64,000 bases of DNA from the NCBI RefSeq assembly GCF_013426205.1, contig NC_089422.1, forward strand, positions 8,521,001 to 8,585,000, in the 5' to 3' direction. Of this stretch, positions 42,485-54,552 are shown one piece after another. The translations under genes and the position numbers were made by a program. The notes beneath the pieces are model-generated. The model searched no databases. It saw only the letters and a list, made by a program, of their open reading frames with translations, and was not told where the DNA came from. Position 1 is the stretch's first letter. Every line of letters starts with the position of its first letter. This DNA comes from Metarhizium brunneum (taxonomy: Eukaryota; Ascomycota; Sordariomycetes; Hypocreales; Clavicipitaceae).

Positions 42485-44239
42485 ATGAAGCTCACCTCGG
42501 CTCATTTGCTGCTCACGGGAGCCGTTGAGCTCTGCGGCGCCCTCCCTCACTACGACAGCCCCCAGCAGCGGCTCGCCAAGGGCCTCTCGCTGACGGGCAA
42601 ATACGCCAAAGACAATCCTTACACTCCGGACTACAGCGATCCTCACGACCATGCCATTGACGCCGTTGGCAAAGGCCTCGATCCCCGGCCGTGGCGCAAC
42701 GGCAACGGCGCTACCGTCCTCGGCCCATACAACCGCGACCGGTCGCGCCAGAGCCCCGACATGATCCGGCCGCCAAGTACAGACCATGGCAACATTCCGA
42801 ACATGCGATGGAGCTACACGGATTCCCATGTGCGGATTGAGGTGCGTTTCCATTCATCCCATCATCATCATCACCCCCCTTCTCTTGTACTAATCCGGTG
42901 TGGGCGGTAGGAGGGCGGATGGACAAGGCAAACCACGGTTCGTGAGCTTCCCACCAGCATCGAGCTTGCCGGCGTCAACATGCGCCTGGACACCGGCGTC
43001 ATCCGCGAGCTGCACTGGCACAAGGAAGCCGAGTGGGCGTACGTGCTCGAGGGCGAGGTCCGCGTCACGGCCCTAGACTACGAGGGCGGCAACTTCATGG
43101 AAGACCTGAAGAAGGGCGACCTGTGGTACTTTCCCAGCGGCGTGCCTCATTCTCTGCAGGGCCTGGGTGAGAACGGCACCGAGTTTCTGCTCATCTTTGA
43201 CGACGGCCGCTTCTCTGAGGAATCTACCTTTATCCTGACCGACTGGCTAGGTAAGCCCGCCCATCTACTATTGCCCGAACGGTCTGGAAGCTCAACAAGG
43301 CCCTGTACGGTCTGCAGCAATCACCAAGAATTTGGGACGAAACCCTCACGAAGTTCCTACTGGGCCTTGAGAAACACGCTATGTCCTGGGTGGACTGCGT
43401 AAAGCCTAGGCCCAGTAGGAACTTTGTGAGGGTTTCGTGCCAGATTCTTGGTGATTGCTTCAGACCGTACAGGGTCTTGTTTCTCCCCCCCCGACTCTTG
43501 ACGTAGAACAAAAAAAAAAAAAAAACAGCCAAGTCGACTAACACAAGCCCCCCATCCAGCACACACGCCCAAGTCCGTCATTGCCAAAAACTTCAGGCTC
43601 GACCCCCAAGTGTTTGCCCACCTCCCCGCCGGCGAAAAGTACATCTTCCAGGGCTCGCAGCCCGGCGCCATTGACCAGGAGCGCCCGTCGGGCAAGCACG
43701 TCAAGAAGTCGCGGTACCAGTTCACGCACCGGATGCTGGACCAGGAGCCCAAGCAGACGTCGGGCGGGCTCGTCCGCATCACCGACTCGACCAACTTCCC
43801 CATCGCGCAGACGGTGGCGGCGGCGCACGTCATCATCGAGCCCGGGGCGCTGCGCGAGATGCACTGGCACCCGACGGCCGACGAGTGGTCCTTCTTCATC
43901 CGCGGCCGCGCGCGCGTGACCGTCTTCGCGGCCGAGGGCAACGCGCGCACCTTTGACTACGTCCCCGGCGACGTGGGCATCGTGCCCAAGAACATGGGCC
44001 ACTTTGTCGAGAACATTGGCGACGAGCCCGTCGAGATGCTCGAGGTCTTTCGCGCCGACAAGTTTAGAGACTTTTCCCTGTTCCAGTGGATGGGCGAGAC
44101 GCCGCGGCGCATGGTGGTCGACCACTTGTTTGCCGGCGACGAGGACAACGGCCGCAAGTTTTGGGACGCGGTTAGGGACGCGGAGAAGGACGAGGTCAAG
44201 CAGCCGGGGGATGTGGATGACGACGCCGCGGAGGAGTAG
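42485..44239 (+). CDS. Secreted bicupin oxalate decarboxylase
   Basis: Mn-dependent conversion of oxalate to formate and CO2, expected outside the cell. Exons are 42485-42841, 42911-43250 and 43560-44239. Intron 1 (69 bp) restores [16 protein letters not shown]. Intron 2 is 309 bp and restores [16 protein letters not shown]. The product has 458 residues. A weak signal peptide occupies about 1-20 ([20 protein letters not shown]). Cupin 1 has the metal motif [16 protein letters not shown] and the later His in [10 protein letters not shown]. Cupin 2 has [17 protein letters not shown] and [12 protein letters not shown], so both metal sites look complete. The lid segment reads FSEESTF, similar to the SENST lid with its catalytic Glu in Bacillus OxdC, which favours decarboxylase over oxidase. 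Intron 2 carries inverted copia fragments (separate entries). Confidence 0.9.
43281..43370 (+). mobile_element. Ty1/copia reverse-transcriptase fragment, sense copy, in an intron
   Basis: Read on the plus strand this segment encodes [19 protein letters not shown] and then [11 protein letters not shown], the copia reverse-transcriptase block normally read as [11 protein letters not shown]. It has no stop. It lies wholly within intron 2 of the oxalate decarboxylase gene, in the same orientation as the gene. It is a short relic, not an element: no LTR, integrase or RNase H is present. Confidence 0.8.
43294..43481. repeat. Inverted repeat, 74-nt arms, in oxalate decarboxylase intron 2
   Basis: Arm 43294-43367 and arm 43408-43481 are reverse complements at 69 of 74 positions by eye, separated by a 40-nt loop. 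Both arms derive from the same part of a copia reverse transcriptase. A 16-A run (43510-43525) and a normal branch site plus acceptor (CTAAC near 43537, CCATCCAG to 43559) follow, so the splice signals look intact. Confidence 0.9.
43368..43484 (-). mobile_element. Ty1/copia reverse-transcriptase fragment, antisense copy, in an intron
   Basis: Read on the minus strand this segment encodes [20 protein letters not shown] and continues [18 protein letters not shown], again the copia reverse-transcriptase block and the LGF-x-QS-x-x-D stretch that follows it. It is inverted relative to the sense copy next to it. It extends further downstream in the RT than the sense copy, whereas the sense copy extends further upstream. 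Confidence 0.8.
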
Positions 44240-47200
44240 GAGCTTTGGGACTGGCGTGGTCGAGAGATGGGGAGTCTACGTTTGATGATGCCCTGTTTGC
44301 AGAGACGGAAAGACGGGAGATGGTCGCGTTGACAAGCACGCTGCATGCCTACCTACACTTGTACATACTTGACGCCGCAGAGTAGCCAATTTTCATGAGC
44401 TCCATTGTCAACGATAGAACGGCACGTCTTGCGCGTCTGCTTGCCAGTTTGCACGGTGCATCACGAGTCCACGACCGACTCGGAACATGGAGGTCTGAAT
44501 AACCGGCGACGTCCGCTTTCGACGGGAGCAGCCCGGCGTCATGAAGTGGATCCGCCGGCGCCCAAATCAAGTCCCGCCCGGCGCTCGTCCGCCCGAAACG
44601 ACAAAGAGACGCCAACACGAGCGACGGAGTTGAGTCGGCATGTTGGGGGACGTAAAAGGCTCTTTCCCTGGTGGTCATTCGCTCAGCACACCACATCCAA
44701 CATTGAAGTCATGCATTTGTCTCGGGGCCAACGTTTGTTTCAAGGTGCAAGGCAGTCAGTTTCTTTCACCGCCGATCCTACCGCGACGATCGAGACACGC
44801 AAGTCGCAGGGAGGGGCATGTGAAGCAATCGCCAGCATGCCGGCTAAATATAGCCAGCACCGGTCAGTGTGTACACGCTGGCATGGGCATGGGCATTGTT
44901 GCTGATGCACGTCACAAAACGAAACCTGATAGCCTCGGCACGTCATTTTTTCTTGGCCGGGCGGCAAGTGCGAACGCGTCGACAGGAATTGATGACTTGG
45001 CACCCACACACGACGCAGTCGTCATCGAAACGGCGTGGGCTCAGAGTTCGGACGTAAATCGGCATCGTCGAGCTCCCCCCACGCATGAGCATGAATTCTG
45101 GGGAAGAAGTCTGTTTGGCATTCATGCAAGCGACGAGCCAACCACCAACCACCAACGACGGACCCTCGTGTCAAAGGCATCACTGGAGGGTCCAAGGAAC
45201 TGAGTTGGGGGGGGGGGGGGTCAGAAATCGATGAGGCATTGACTGGAAACGCCAGCGGCATGCCATGCTGCTCAGCACCGCCTCGCCGTATCCCTTGACT
45301 AGAGTTGCATTGTCGCCGGCAAGAGCCTCAAAGCTGCTTGATGCAGCGACATTGCCCATCTCCCGACGCAAGACACGGCAAACGGGTGGTAGCGAGCAGA
45401 CGCCCAGGTAGCCATGCCGCGGTCGGTGCAACGCGGGTCTGGCGTCCCGATGCGTCTATTCGCAATTGTACAACCCCCCCGAGAATTACGGCAGTCCCCT
45501 TGCCTCGCCTCAATCCTTGGGGCAGCTAAAGAGATTTCAGCTCGAGAAGAGAGTGGAGAGCGTTCAATGTCCCCCCCGCTCGAGAACCCTCCCCGGCTAT
45601 TATACAGGGCCTGCCGCTGGCCAAGGTCGCCCTTCGATCGTCGGCTCCGTCGATTGGCTTTATTTTAGAGGCCGGTCCATCGCTGGGGGCCGGGGGTGCG
45701 TTTATTGAGTGGTCGAGGCCGCCACATGGGAAATCCAGATTCCCTTTCTGATATGTGACCGAGTACGGACGTGAGACGCCGTGGCCCAATGGGCGGTCTG
45801 TATAAGGCAGAGCACCACCCAAGTCTCACTCACCAAGGTACATATGTATGTATATGCAATGGCACCCTGCAGGAAAGGTGTCTGGTGTTATTTCCAGACA
45901 TGGCAAGTCCCTGCTCTCGGCGTGCTCTGGCCAGGCGCCTCTGTGGGGGTTTTGCCACGACGCCGCCCCCCGTCATCGACATGGGAACTGGATCGATTGG
46001 ACGCTTGCTTCAGATGATGATGGGAGGGGCCGCGAGTCCCTGCCGCGTTCCATCGATCGGCCAGGGAGGCGACGGTCCAACGTCGAGCCAGATCGGGGGG
46101 TGGAAGCCGCCTCTATTCAGAGAAACGAAAAGAGCATCGACACACGCAGACACGCCCCAGCTCCAACGACGGACCACGTCTTGTTCGCTTTGTGAGCCAA
46201 CAGAATGCCCGGACCGGACGCTCCGTCTGCGGCGGCTGCGACACGCAGCGTTGCAACTCGACAGGACGACGTCTCCCCAGCCATTGACACGTCAAAGTTT
46301 CCGTTGCATCCAGTCGCATAGAACGGCAATGCGCTCGTCACTTATCATAGCGTTGCATTGCTGTGACCGACTCTCTGGCTCCAAAACGGCCCCATGGCTC
46401 CTGGGCCTGCATCCTCGGATGGGACGGCACCTCTGCGCTGCTTGCCAATGCCAACTTGGGACATCAGACATGACATCACCTGCTCATATATGCTTCGTTT
46501 TTCTGTCAGCCGCGAGAACAAACCCGTGTAAATCGCGCCCGGCTTTGGTGGTTTGTGAAGTGAGTTTGACCATCAACCCGGCGACCGACTTGTACGCCGT
46601 CTGGTCGGCATCAATAGGCAAACCAAGGAACCACTCGTGGCTTGCCCTTTTGCTCCCATGTTGCCGCAGAAATACGCTACAGGGCAGTCCTATCGAGGGG
46701 AAGCCAGCCACACTTGAAATCACCGGCCTCGGCTGGCGGCAGTATTGGACATTTCCGTGCCGGATCGCAGCTGCGAGGCAGAGCAAATCGCCTGCTCACC
46801 CGCGGCCCATTCCTTTCGAGTAGCGCCCAAAGAAACCTGACCTTGGACTCTAGTAGTGTATTCCATGGCCCTGTGCGCATTTTGCCACCAACCTCTGGTT
46901 TCCAGCTCCGCCGTGTGTGTTGACGCCAGGTGTCTGTCGCTTCTATAGCAACTTCATCCGCCCCAAACGCCCTTCTTCCCCGTTGACAAGTCGCTGGCAG
47001 AAACCCACGTGATGGGGCCAAAGAAGAGACGACAATCCCCGGATCGCAGGTACCGAGATGGGCGAGTCCAGATCGACTCCCGTCTCTCGGCATCGCTATC
47101 CGGCCAGCTTTGCACAGAAACAGCAGCCTACCTGCCGCTGCGGATCCCAGTGAAACAAGACACAGCATGGGAAACAAACTCGCACAAGCAGTAACTACTC

Positions 47201-47869
47201 CCCATCGCCCTGCCACGCCACACATTTCCAAAGTAGTTGCCAGACCGCGACTGTCGTCCTCCCTGGGTGGACGCGGCGCCGTCTCCAGGGCTGGCCGGTG
47301 GTCATGGACTCATGGGGAGCCGGATATACACCTCCCGCCCAACGACCAAGGAGGCTGCGTCGATCGCATTTGTCTTTTGCGTGCGTGTGTGTTATTTTTT
47401 GCCCTCTCGTCACACCCATCTAGGTGCTGCGGCGTCGCATCTGACACGATGTTAGGTATAAGGCTGCACACCACGGTCTGTGCAAAACGACTCGCTGGCC
47501 ACGCCGGCCGGCTAAAGCGCAGCCAAGCTCCCGGCGCTATGAGTCTCCAATGTAGATGGGAAGAGTTGGCCGGCCGTTTTCCATTCGTTCCTGAGTGGCT
47601 TCCCCTCTCCCGGGCACCGTAGACGGCCGTTTGCCTTGGGTCCGAGTGGGCGGCGCAGAGCCCAGGACGCACTTATATATCAACCACATGGTCCGCGGAG
47701 CATGCCGTTGCTTCTAGAACCGCACTCCTTTTTATTTACAAGCAAGCGTTTACTTTGAATAACTCGCAAAGATTCGACCTTGACGGGTCTGTAGCTGCGG
47801 GAAACTGTGAACCGCCTCCGACTTGCCGAGCATCCCTCCCCCTTGCGCAGCCATCACCTGCTCTCCGTC
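44240..47869. other. Long gap before the anion transporter
   Basis: About 3.6 kb without a supported gene. It contains a 13-G run near 45207-45219. A 350-codon plus-strand frame at 45771-46823 has no domain, many Arg/Ser/Cys residues and no family resemblance; I regard it as chance. Most of the stretch is probably the upstream region of the transporter gene. Confidence 0.4.
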
Positions 47870-50036
47870 ATGAAGAACTTGTCCCAGATCAAGGACGGCG
47901 TGGCCGCGTCTTTCCGGACGGACCCGACCATCAATCGCGTCAGGGGCTGGGCTGGCCCGGCGTCGAGGAGGCTCCCGTCCGCGACGGCAGAGTATCTCGC
48001 CGAGAAGCTCCCCGTCGCGCAGTGGCTGCCTCACTACGACCCCCGATGGATTCTGCGAGACTTGATCGCCGGCGTCACGGTGGGCGTGATGCTGATCCCC
48101 CAGGGGCTGGCATACGCCAAAATCGCCACGGTGCCCATCGCCAACGGCCTCTACGCGAGCTGGTTCCCGCCGCTGCTGTACTTTTTCCTGGGCACCTCGC
48201 GCGAGCTGTCCGCGGGGCCGACCTCGATCCTCGGCCTCTTGACGGCGGAGGCGGTGGAAGACTTGTCCAGGCAGGGCTACCGGCCGGCCGACATTTCCGC
48301 CGCCATGGCCTTCATGGTCGGCGTCTACGCCCTGGCCGTCGGGCTGCTGAAGCTCGGCTTCCTCCTGGACTTTGTCTCGGCGCCCGTGCTGACGGGCTGG
48401 ATCTCGGCCGTGGCCATTGTCATTGGCCTCGGCCAGGTCGGCTCCCTGGTTGGGCTTGATCTGCCTCCCAACGTGCCGGGCATCATCCACGACTTCTTCG
48501 CCCACATTCGCGGCGTCAAACCGCTCACGCTCGCCATCGGCCTGACCGGCCTGGCGTTTCTGCTGGTCCTGGAGCAGGTTGGCAAGCGGAACAAGAGGGG
48601 CAAGTACGTCAAGTTTGTGTGCACGAGCAGGGCCGTGATTCTGCTCATCGTCTACACCCTCATCAGCTACTTGTGCAACCGCGGCCGGGGAAACGACCTG
48701 CTCTGGGCCGTCACCAAAGTAGATACGCATGGCTTGCCGGCTCCTCGTCCGCACGATCCCGCCCTGTTGAAAAAGGTGGCCGTGAGGGCGTTTGCGCCGC
48801 TCATCGCAATGTCGGTCGAGCACCTGGGCGTCGGTAAAGCATTCGGCCTGAGGGGCGACTACAGCATCGACAAGAGCCAAGAGTTGGTCTTTCTCGGCGT
48901 TAACAACATGGTCAACAGCCTGTTTGGTGCCCAGGCAACCGGCGGAGCGATGAGCCGGACTGCCGTCAACTCCGATTGCAACGTTCACAGCCCCGTCAAC
49001 TTCCTCTTTACAGGCGGGCTCATCGTGCTGACGCTGTACGAGCTGGCTCCCGCTCTGTACTGGATTCCAAAGGCTACTCTGTCTGCTATCATTGTAGGTC
49101 CTCTCCGACTCGTCATGTTGTGACCCCGATGTGCCAACCTCCGTTCCGACTTTGGTCCAGACGGCCGAGTTTGAGCTGCACATGGCGACAATGGGGAGAG
49201 CAAGTTGGATACCAGCTAACAGGTATTAGATCATGGCAGTTGCCCATTTGGTTGCCCGACCGAGCCAGTTCTACCGGTTCTGGAAGATGTCCTTTGTGGA
49301 CTTTGTAGGCTCCCAACTCGCGCTCTGGGTCACGCTTTTCACGTCTACGGAAATCGGCCTGGCTGTTGCCGTTGGCTTCAGCATCGTGTATACCCTGCTT
49401 CGCCTTGCGTTCCCGCGCTGGATAGGGCTTTCTCACCTCGAAACGGAAAACAACCACGTCTCCCTGCCTTGCGCCGGCGCAGCCTCAACCAGTGTTGACG
49501 TCCCGGCTGAAGCGTACCTCGTTCAGTACACCGACGACATCCTCTTCCCCAACGCGGAGCGTGTCAAGGCTTCCATTATTCAATCAATCAAAGTACATTT
49601 CGATCCGGCATCAGATGCCAACATGGTTGTGGACAAGAGCAGGCGGACATGGAATCCGGCGACCAAGAAGCAAATCATCAAGATTCGAAAGAGGAAGGGC
49701 ATCACGGCCTTTAGCGGAGATGAGACACCGCTTCGACGAGTTGTTCTGGATTTCGGACGAGTGTCCTTTATTGATACTACGGGCGTCTTTTCCATAATTG
49801 AATTAAAGATGGAGCTGCGCAGGTATATCGGACAGGATTTGGAATTCCGATTTGTCGGCATGGTGGATGCCGTCAAGGAGAGATTTGACCGTTCAGGGTG
49901 GGAATTTGCTTCCCCTGGGCGCCAGCGCGCCGAGGCTGCCGACGTTGTGTATTCGTCCATCGACATGGCGCTGTGGCATCCGGGCAAATCTGACGACAAG
50001 GACGACCTGTCCAAGGAGAAGGCTCTGGATGCGTGA
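47870..50036 (+). CDS. SulP/SLC26 anion (sulfate) transporter with STAS domain
   Basis: Plasma- or organelle-membrane anion transporter, most likely for sulfate. Exons are 47870-49093 and 49230-50036; the 136-bp intron (GTAGGT...GTATTAG) restores SAIIIMAVAHLVARP. The product has 676 residues; the start MKNLSQIKDGVAASF was preferred over an in-frame ATG 63 bases upstream. The SulP signature LIAGVTVGVMLIPQGLAYAK is near residues 66-85, followed by LYASWFPPLLYFFLG and SAGPTSILGLL, with about 10-14 membrane segments. Between them lie AMSVEHLGVGKAFG and NMVNSLFGAQATGGAMSRTA. The C-terminal cytoplasmic STAS domain contains VVLDFGRVSFIDTTGVFSI. Sulfate permeases also carry selenate and molybdate, and some SLC26 members carry oxalate; specificity cannot be read here. 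Confidence 0.9.
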
Positions 50037-53000
50037 GTTTGCAGCTCTAATTTTACACTCTGAACCTTTGTGTATTTTTCAAGCCCGTTATTTCTTGTTT
50101 CAATATCATATGAATCTTTTCAACTGTAGTTTCACTCTACGCAAGCAAAAATACCATTGATATTATCAGTCTTAAACCTACCCAGTTCAGGTCCGGGGAG
50201 GCGGGTGATACCTGACTTTGGCCCTCCACCTTGACACTACACCAGGGAATGAGGATGAGCATGGAGCACGCGGATCTTGGAATGCCACTAATTTGGCGCA
50301 ACCACGCCCATACTTTTGCCTTGCGTCGTATAACTAGCGTAGTCGTCGGTGAGAAGCAAGTGGTTGTGCACACTCGCCGACAAAGGCACCGACGCGAACG
50401 GTCTGCGGGAGCCGCTATTCCACGATGGCATCGGATTTAAGTCGGTGTCGGCTGGGACCTGACATGGTATGGCATCAGTGTATGCCGCCCTGCTGTGTTG
50501 GCAAGTGCTGGCCTGGGCTTTAACCCAGGTCAGGAAACGCCGTGGCATGGATCCCCTCAGGAGAGGAGGGGGCGTCGATTTGCAGGCCACGAGCTTCCTA
50601 GACGAGTTAAGAGGCTCAACACCACCACCCTGTCCAAATAGCCGGGGTGGATTGTTGCATGTTTTGGCTTACAAGTTAGGCTTATTTCGGCTGCGTATGG
50701 ATGTTTCGCCGAAGTGGTCGAGGTCGCTGGGCCTAATTTGGTTCGGCGGTATTTACGTGCTTGGAAATATATCAAGTTGTATTGATTTTATTGCCGTTGT
50801 GAATATGTGATGAGAAGAGCTTATACCGGACGTCACTTGTCTGCGATTCATGGGTAGTAATGTCACACTCATAGTGTCAACAAGGCATGAAGTTTCGCCA
50901 GTTTTCCCGACTTTACTAGTCACAAAATGGGTAGATATTGGTTAGGCTTACAGTAAAAGTTGTCATTTCGCCAAGTCTATCTAGGAAAGTTATTCAGACT
51001 TCATAACCGCAGAGCTACTTTTGCCAATATTGTTTTATTCTTTTCGTCGTCATCGCCCTTGTAATTTCTACTAGTAGCTTCCGATAAGCTCATCTCCTGA
51101 CAGCACCAAATGTATTGTCCGCAATTACTCGCGCTTTGGCGCTTGTAACGCTCTGCTCTCACAGGGCACAAAGGGCACTTTGTAGCTTGATTATACTCCG
51201 ATCAAGGGATCTTCAAGTACCACGTGGAATCACCGGTGGGATCACAATCCGTCTCTGTAAGCCCGTTGACCATATGCTGGAAACGATTCTTGGTCCAGAA
51301 CGTTATACAGTACTATGCCTTCTCGGTGCAACATGTTGAGACACTTACGTCAGACTAAACTAAAGACAATTCCTTCCATCATCTCGTGCGTATGGAGGTA
51401 GAAATCTCTGGCCGCCTCCTCTTTTGGCTTCACGCTCTGATGCTTCCTGTTTGCATTTTCTCAATGACTTCAAATACGGGGCGGACAAGGCACTTCAAGC
51501 GTCTGTATAAAAGGGCCAGTGACAATAGCATTGGGGCCGACAAACACCGAAAGGGCATTGGCGGGGCAGAGTTGAGTCTTCAATTGTTCCAAAGGCTAGG
51601 GACTTACAGAAGAGATTGGGAAAATTTTCTGCTGCTATTCCAAGATACTCCTTCGGAGAGTTATATTGTTCACGAAGAGCCGTATTGTTGCGCCCGTATA
51701 CTTCGAAACTGAGGTGTGTGATGTGTCGAATACTGTCGCACACAAAATGTCATCTATCATCCCCGTTTCAGGGATCAACTTCACTATTCTGGGCCCTCGC
51801 TGGTTAATATTAATCTATTTGGCGACAAAGTAGAATAATATTACATGCCATGTAGAGCTACGCATAACTCGGTATGTTCCAAGCATTCGATAATATTTGA
51901 AGTCAACCATATTCCCAGTTGTTGGTTATAGAATTGACCTGAAAACGGCTTGATACTCACGGCGAAAATAGACAAACTTTATATAATCTCATCTATACTT
52001 CAAGTGGATCGAGGAAACAATGACTTCAAACCCTCCCGCAGCATGCTGTACGGTTAGCTACCAGTTGATGGCTCTGACTAAGTTACAAACCTCCTACGGA
52101 GTTAGGCAAAGCGGGATAAAAATTGGTGGCCGAGTAGAGTCTGGTGAACACGGCAGGTTGGCCAGTAATAAGCTGAGTGCAGCTTCCCGCTTTATATCTT
52201 TAATATGATATATAACATAGGCGTTCCACAGATTTTAATAAGTTAATAAAAAAATACTTATTAGAAACTGGTTCGTATAGAAATTTGGCCCACGCCATTC
52301 ACGTGTGTGTAGCATCGCAGCCTCGTATGTCGCGTCACGACCTCGCAATTATTGTCAAGGCCGGCCGCAGGCCAGAGCTCGTCGTAGGCGGCGCCCGGTT
52401 ATCTCCCTGGCCACCTTGTGTGCCGTGACAATGCATCCCTTGCGGTGTTCCAGCCGGAACCGGCTGCAATAGGGGTCATCCGCCGGATTGGGAAGGCCAT
52501 GCCATGTATTCGTGTGATAACGAGCCACGACTTCGTGTTGGGTGAATAGGAGTTTAGTGGCCCAGCTAACGGCTCAACTACCAACAATGAGCATGTATTA
52601 GGCGAGTGGGCATTTACTGTCAAGAACGTGAGCGCAGCAACTGCCAATAGTCGATGACTGGCTCAAGCAGCTGTGATTATGTATTCAATCGAGAAGTCAT
52701 CACACAGGCCCATAATTTGTTGTGCCCTTCGTATACAGTTGGCCTGGCGGTTGGGTCTAGGTTACTATGAAACTCTATTCTGTACTCAAGGTATAGATGG
52801 CTATATTACCGCTGTGAATCCAAGCCGGAGAGACGAACAATGCCAGTTGTTCAACCGAATAGCCCACTGGCTCTGAAGATTCCACAACTGAACTTCTCAA
52901 ATTGCCTAGCTCCTAAACCAAAACGAAGTAGAACTTGACCTTACGTCATCCATTCAACATAGCCATATTCAACTCGTATTAACAAATGGTCGAATAGACC

Positions 53001-54552
53001 TGTTCACGCTTCAGTCAGCAGTGAAGAAAAAGCATTCGTCCCCAACATACCTCTCTCTATAGCAGCTTGTCACGTTTTGCAAGTGTGAGACTGGCCTTGA
53101 CCGTAAACGACACCGCATTTCGAGCACTGGCTTTGGTTGCTGGCAGAGGGCATGTTTGTTGCCAAATGTTTCTTCTTCTTGAGGGAATATTCAAGGACGA
53201 TGCTTGGTGTCAACTCGTGGAGTTTGGCGTCTTGTGATCAGTATGATTGATTTACGGAATATTTGAAGAAGAGGATAATCGACTTGAGGGAGTTGGAAAG
53301 GCATGGCTTTATACCTGGATGATCCTGTCAGTAATGAGGGAACTCTTGCCTACAAGGCAACCATTCCACCTGTTGCATTTCGGTGAACCAACGGCATTCT
53401 CAGCAACGGTCAAAGGACTGGTGCTTTTGAAGGTGGCCCGGGCCCAATAACCCCTCTTTCGACACACCTTGGACTTCTGTCTGTGAGCATGATCTTCCCT
53501 CCACAGTATGACAAGAGCTCAATGCAAGAGCTTGCAGTAGTAACAACTCAATTCAAAGATAATCTCATAGGATGCCAAAGATCCTTCATTTTTGAGGAAT
53601 GAGAGGAGGGCAAGGCCTATATTATATAAATAAAAGGAACAAATATGCCTGAGGCTTCCGGCTTGGTCCGTGATCGCTTCGTGTAACGATGTTGGGCCTT
53701 TGTTGAGTCCCAACCGTGTAATACACGGAATTTCGCTGCTCGGACTGAGCCCTGCTTCATGACACCAAGCACGTTTGCACTCAAAGATGCCATCAAGGCC
53801 ATTGCAGAAGATGGAAAGCGGACATTATTGTTGTTCAGTTATGGAAGGGTGAATGCCGAGTGGTCTGCTGTCGTGGCATCCTACGTGGCAGCCCGCGAGA
53901 CCTTTGGGAGCGTTTATTCCGTAAATCTTATTTGGGAAGTCGCGTCTACGAAATTAGAACGCGTTAGCTGCGAGCCCGTACCCCTTGATTTTCCGATAAG
54001 TGGATTGTCAGTCAATCATTTCCTTCCCCCATCCCAAGACAGCCGTTAACTAATCCGCAGCATCATCCTAAATACACAGACTACCCTCAAAGCAAATCAT
54101 AGATCTCCAATAACTTATTCCTTTTCCCCATTACATCACTTAAAATCCTAACAAAAGCTCAGCACCTCTAAAACAGAGAGCTCAAAAGACCCAGTGAAGG
54201 AGCTACTGTTACACGGAAATCGCCCTGTTACACAAGGGCTACGGTCACGGGATTAGGGCAGAAGGTCCTCACCGACTTCTTGTATAAATAGACATCTTCG
54301 GTCCCTCAAGGCCGTAAGGAAAACCAAGGACCTTTGATACCAAAGACTGTTATTAGATGAATTGAGTAATTGCTCCAAGCTAGGCCCTTGTCACAGCTAC
54401 AAAATGATAAAGTTAAAGTATACTTCGCAACAGAAGATAGTCATTAGAGGTTTGGAAAGAGGCGAGTTTAAATCATAAAGGCAACGAACTCGGGAACAAC
54501 TTGGCGAGCCATGCGCTTGCACGTCCAAATTTCAGGTAACTCCCACACCTAC
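50037..54552. other. A+T-richer gene-poor region
   Basis: About 4.5 kb with lower G+C than the flanks and many short, interrupted frames. Some read protein-like for a stretch, for example minus 52399-52647 (MAVAALTFLTVNAHSPN) and plus 53759-54049 (FALKDAIKAIAEDGKRTLLL), but no domain is recognised. A decayed gene or transposon with repeat-induced point mutation is possible and unproven. Confidence 0.35.

Noticed and set aside
43230..43562. 110-codon minus-strand frame with copia reverse-transcriptase similarity as a gene
   Set aside because: It is made of the antisense copia fragment plus the complement of the sense copy. It is a relic inside an intron, not a functional gene.
45207..45219. 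Run of 13 G as a structured element
   Set aside because: A single homopolymer with no further G-runs close by to form a quadruplex pattern; probably simple slippage.
45771..46823. 350-codon open frame on plus
   Set aside because: No domain, odd composition rich in Arg, Ser and Cys, no promoter or intron logic, and competing frames on both strands. Probably chance openness in G+C-rich DNA.
47750..49183. 477-codon frame on minus
   Set aside because: Antisense to the SulP transporter and without any recognisable domain.
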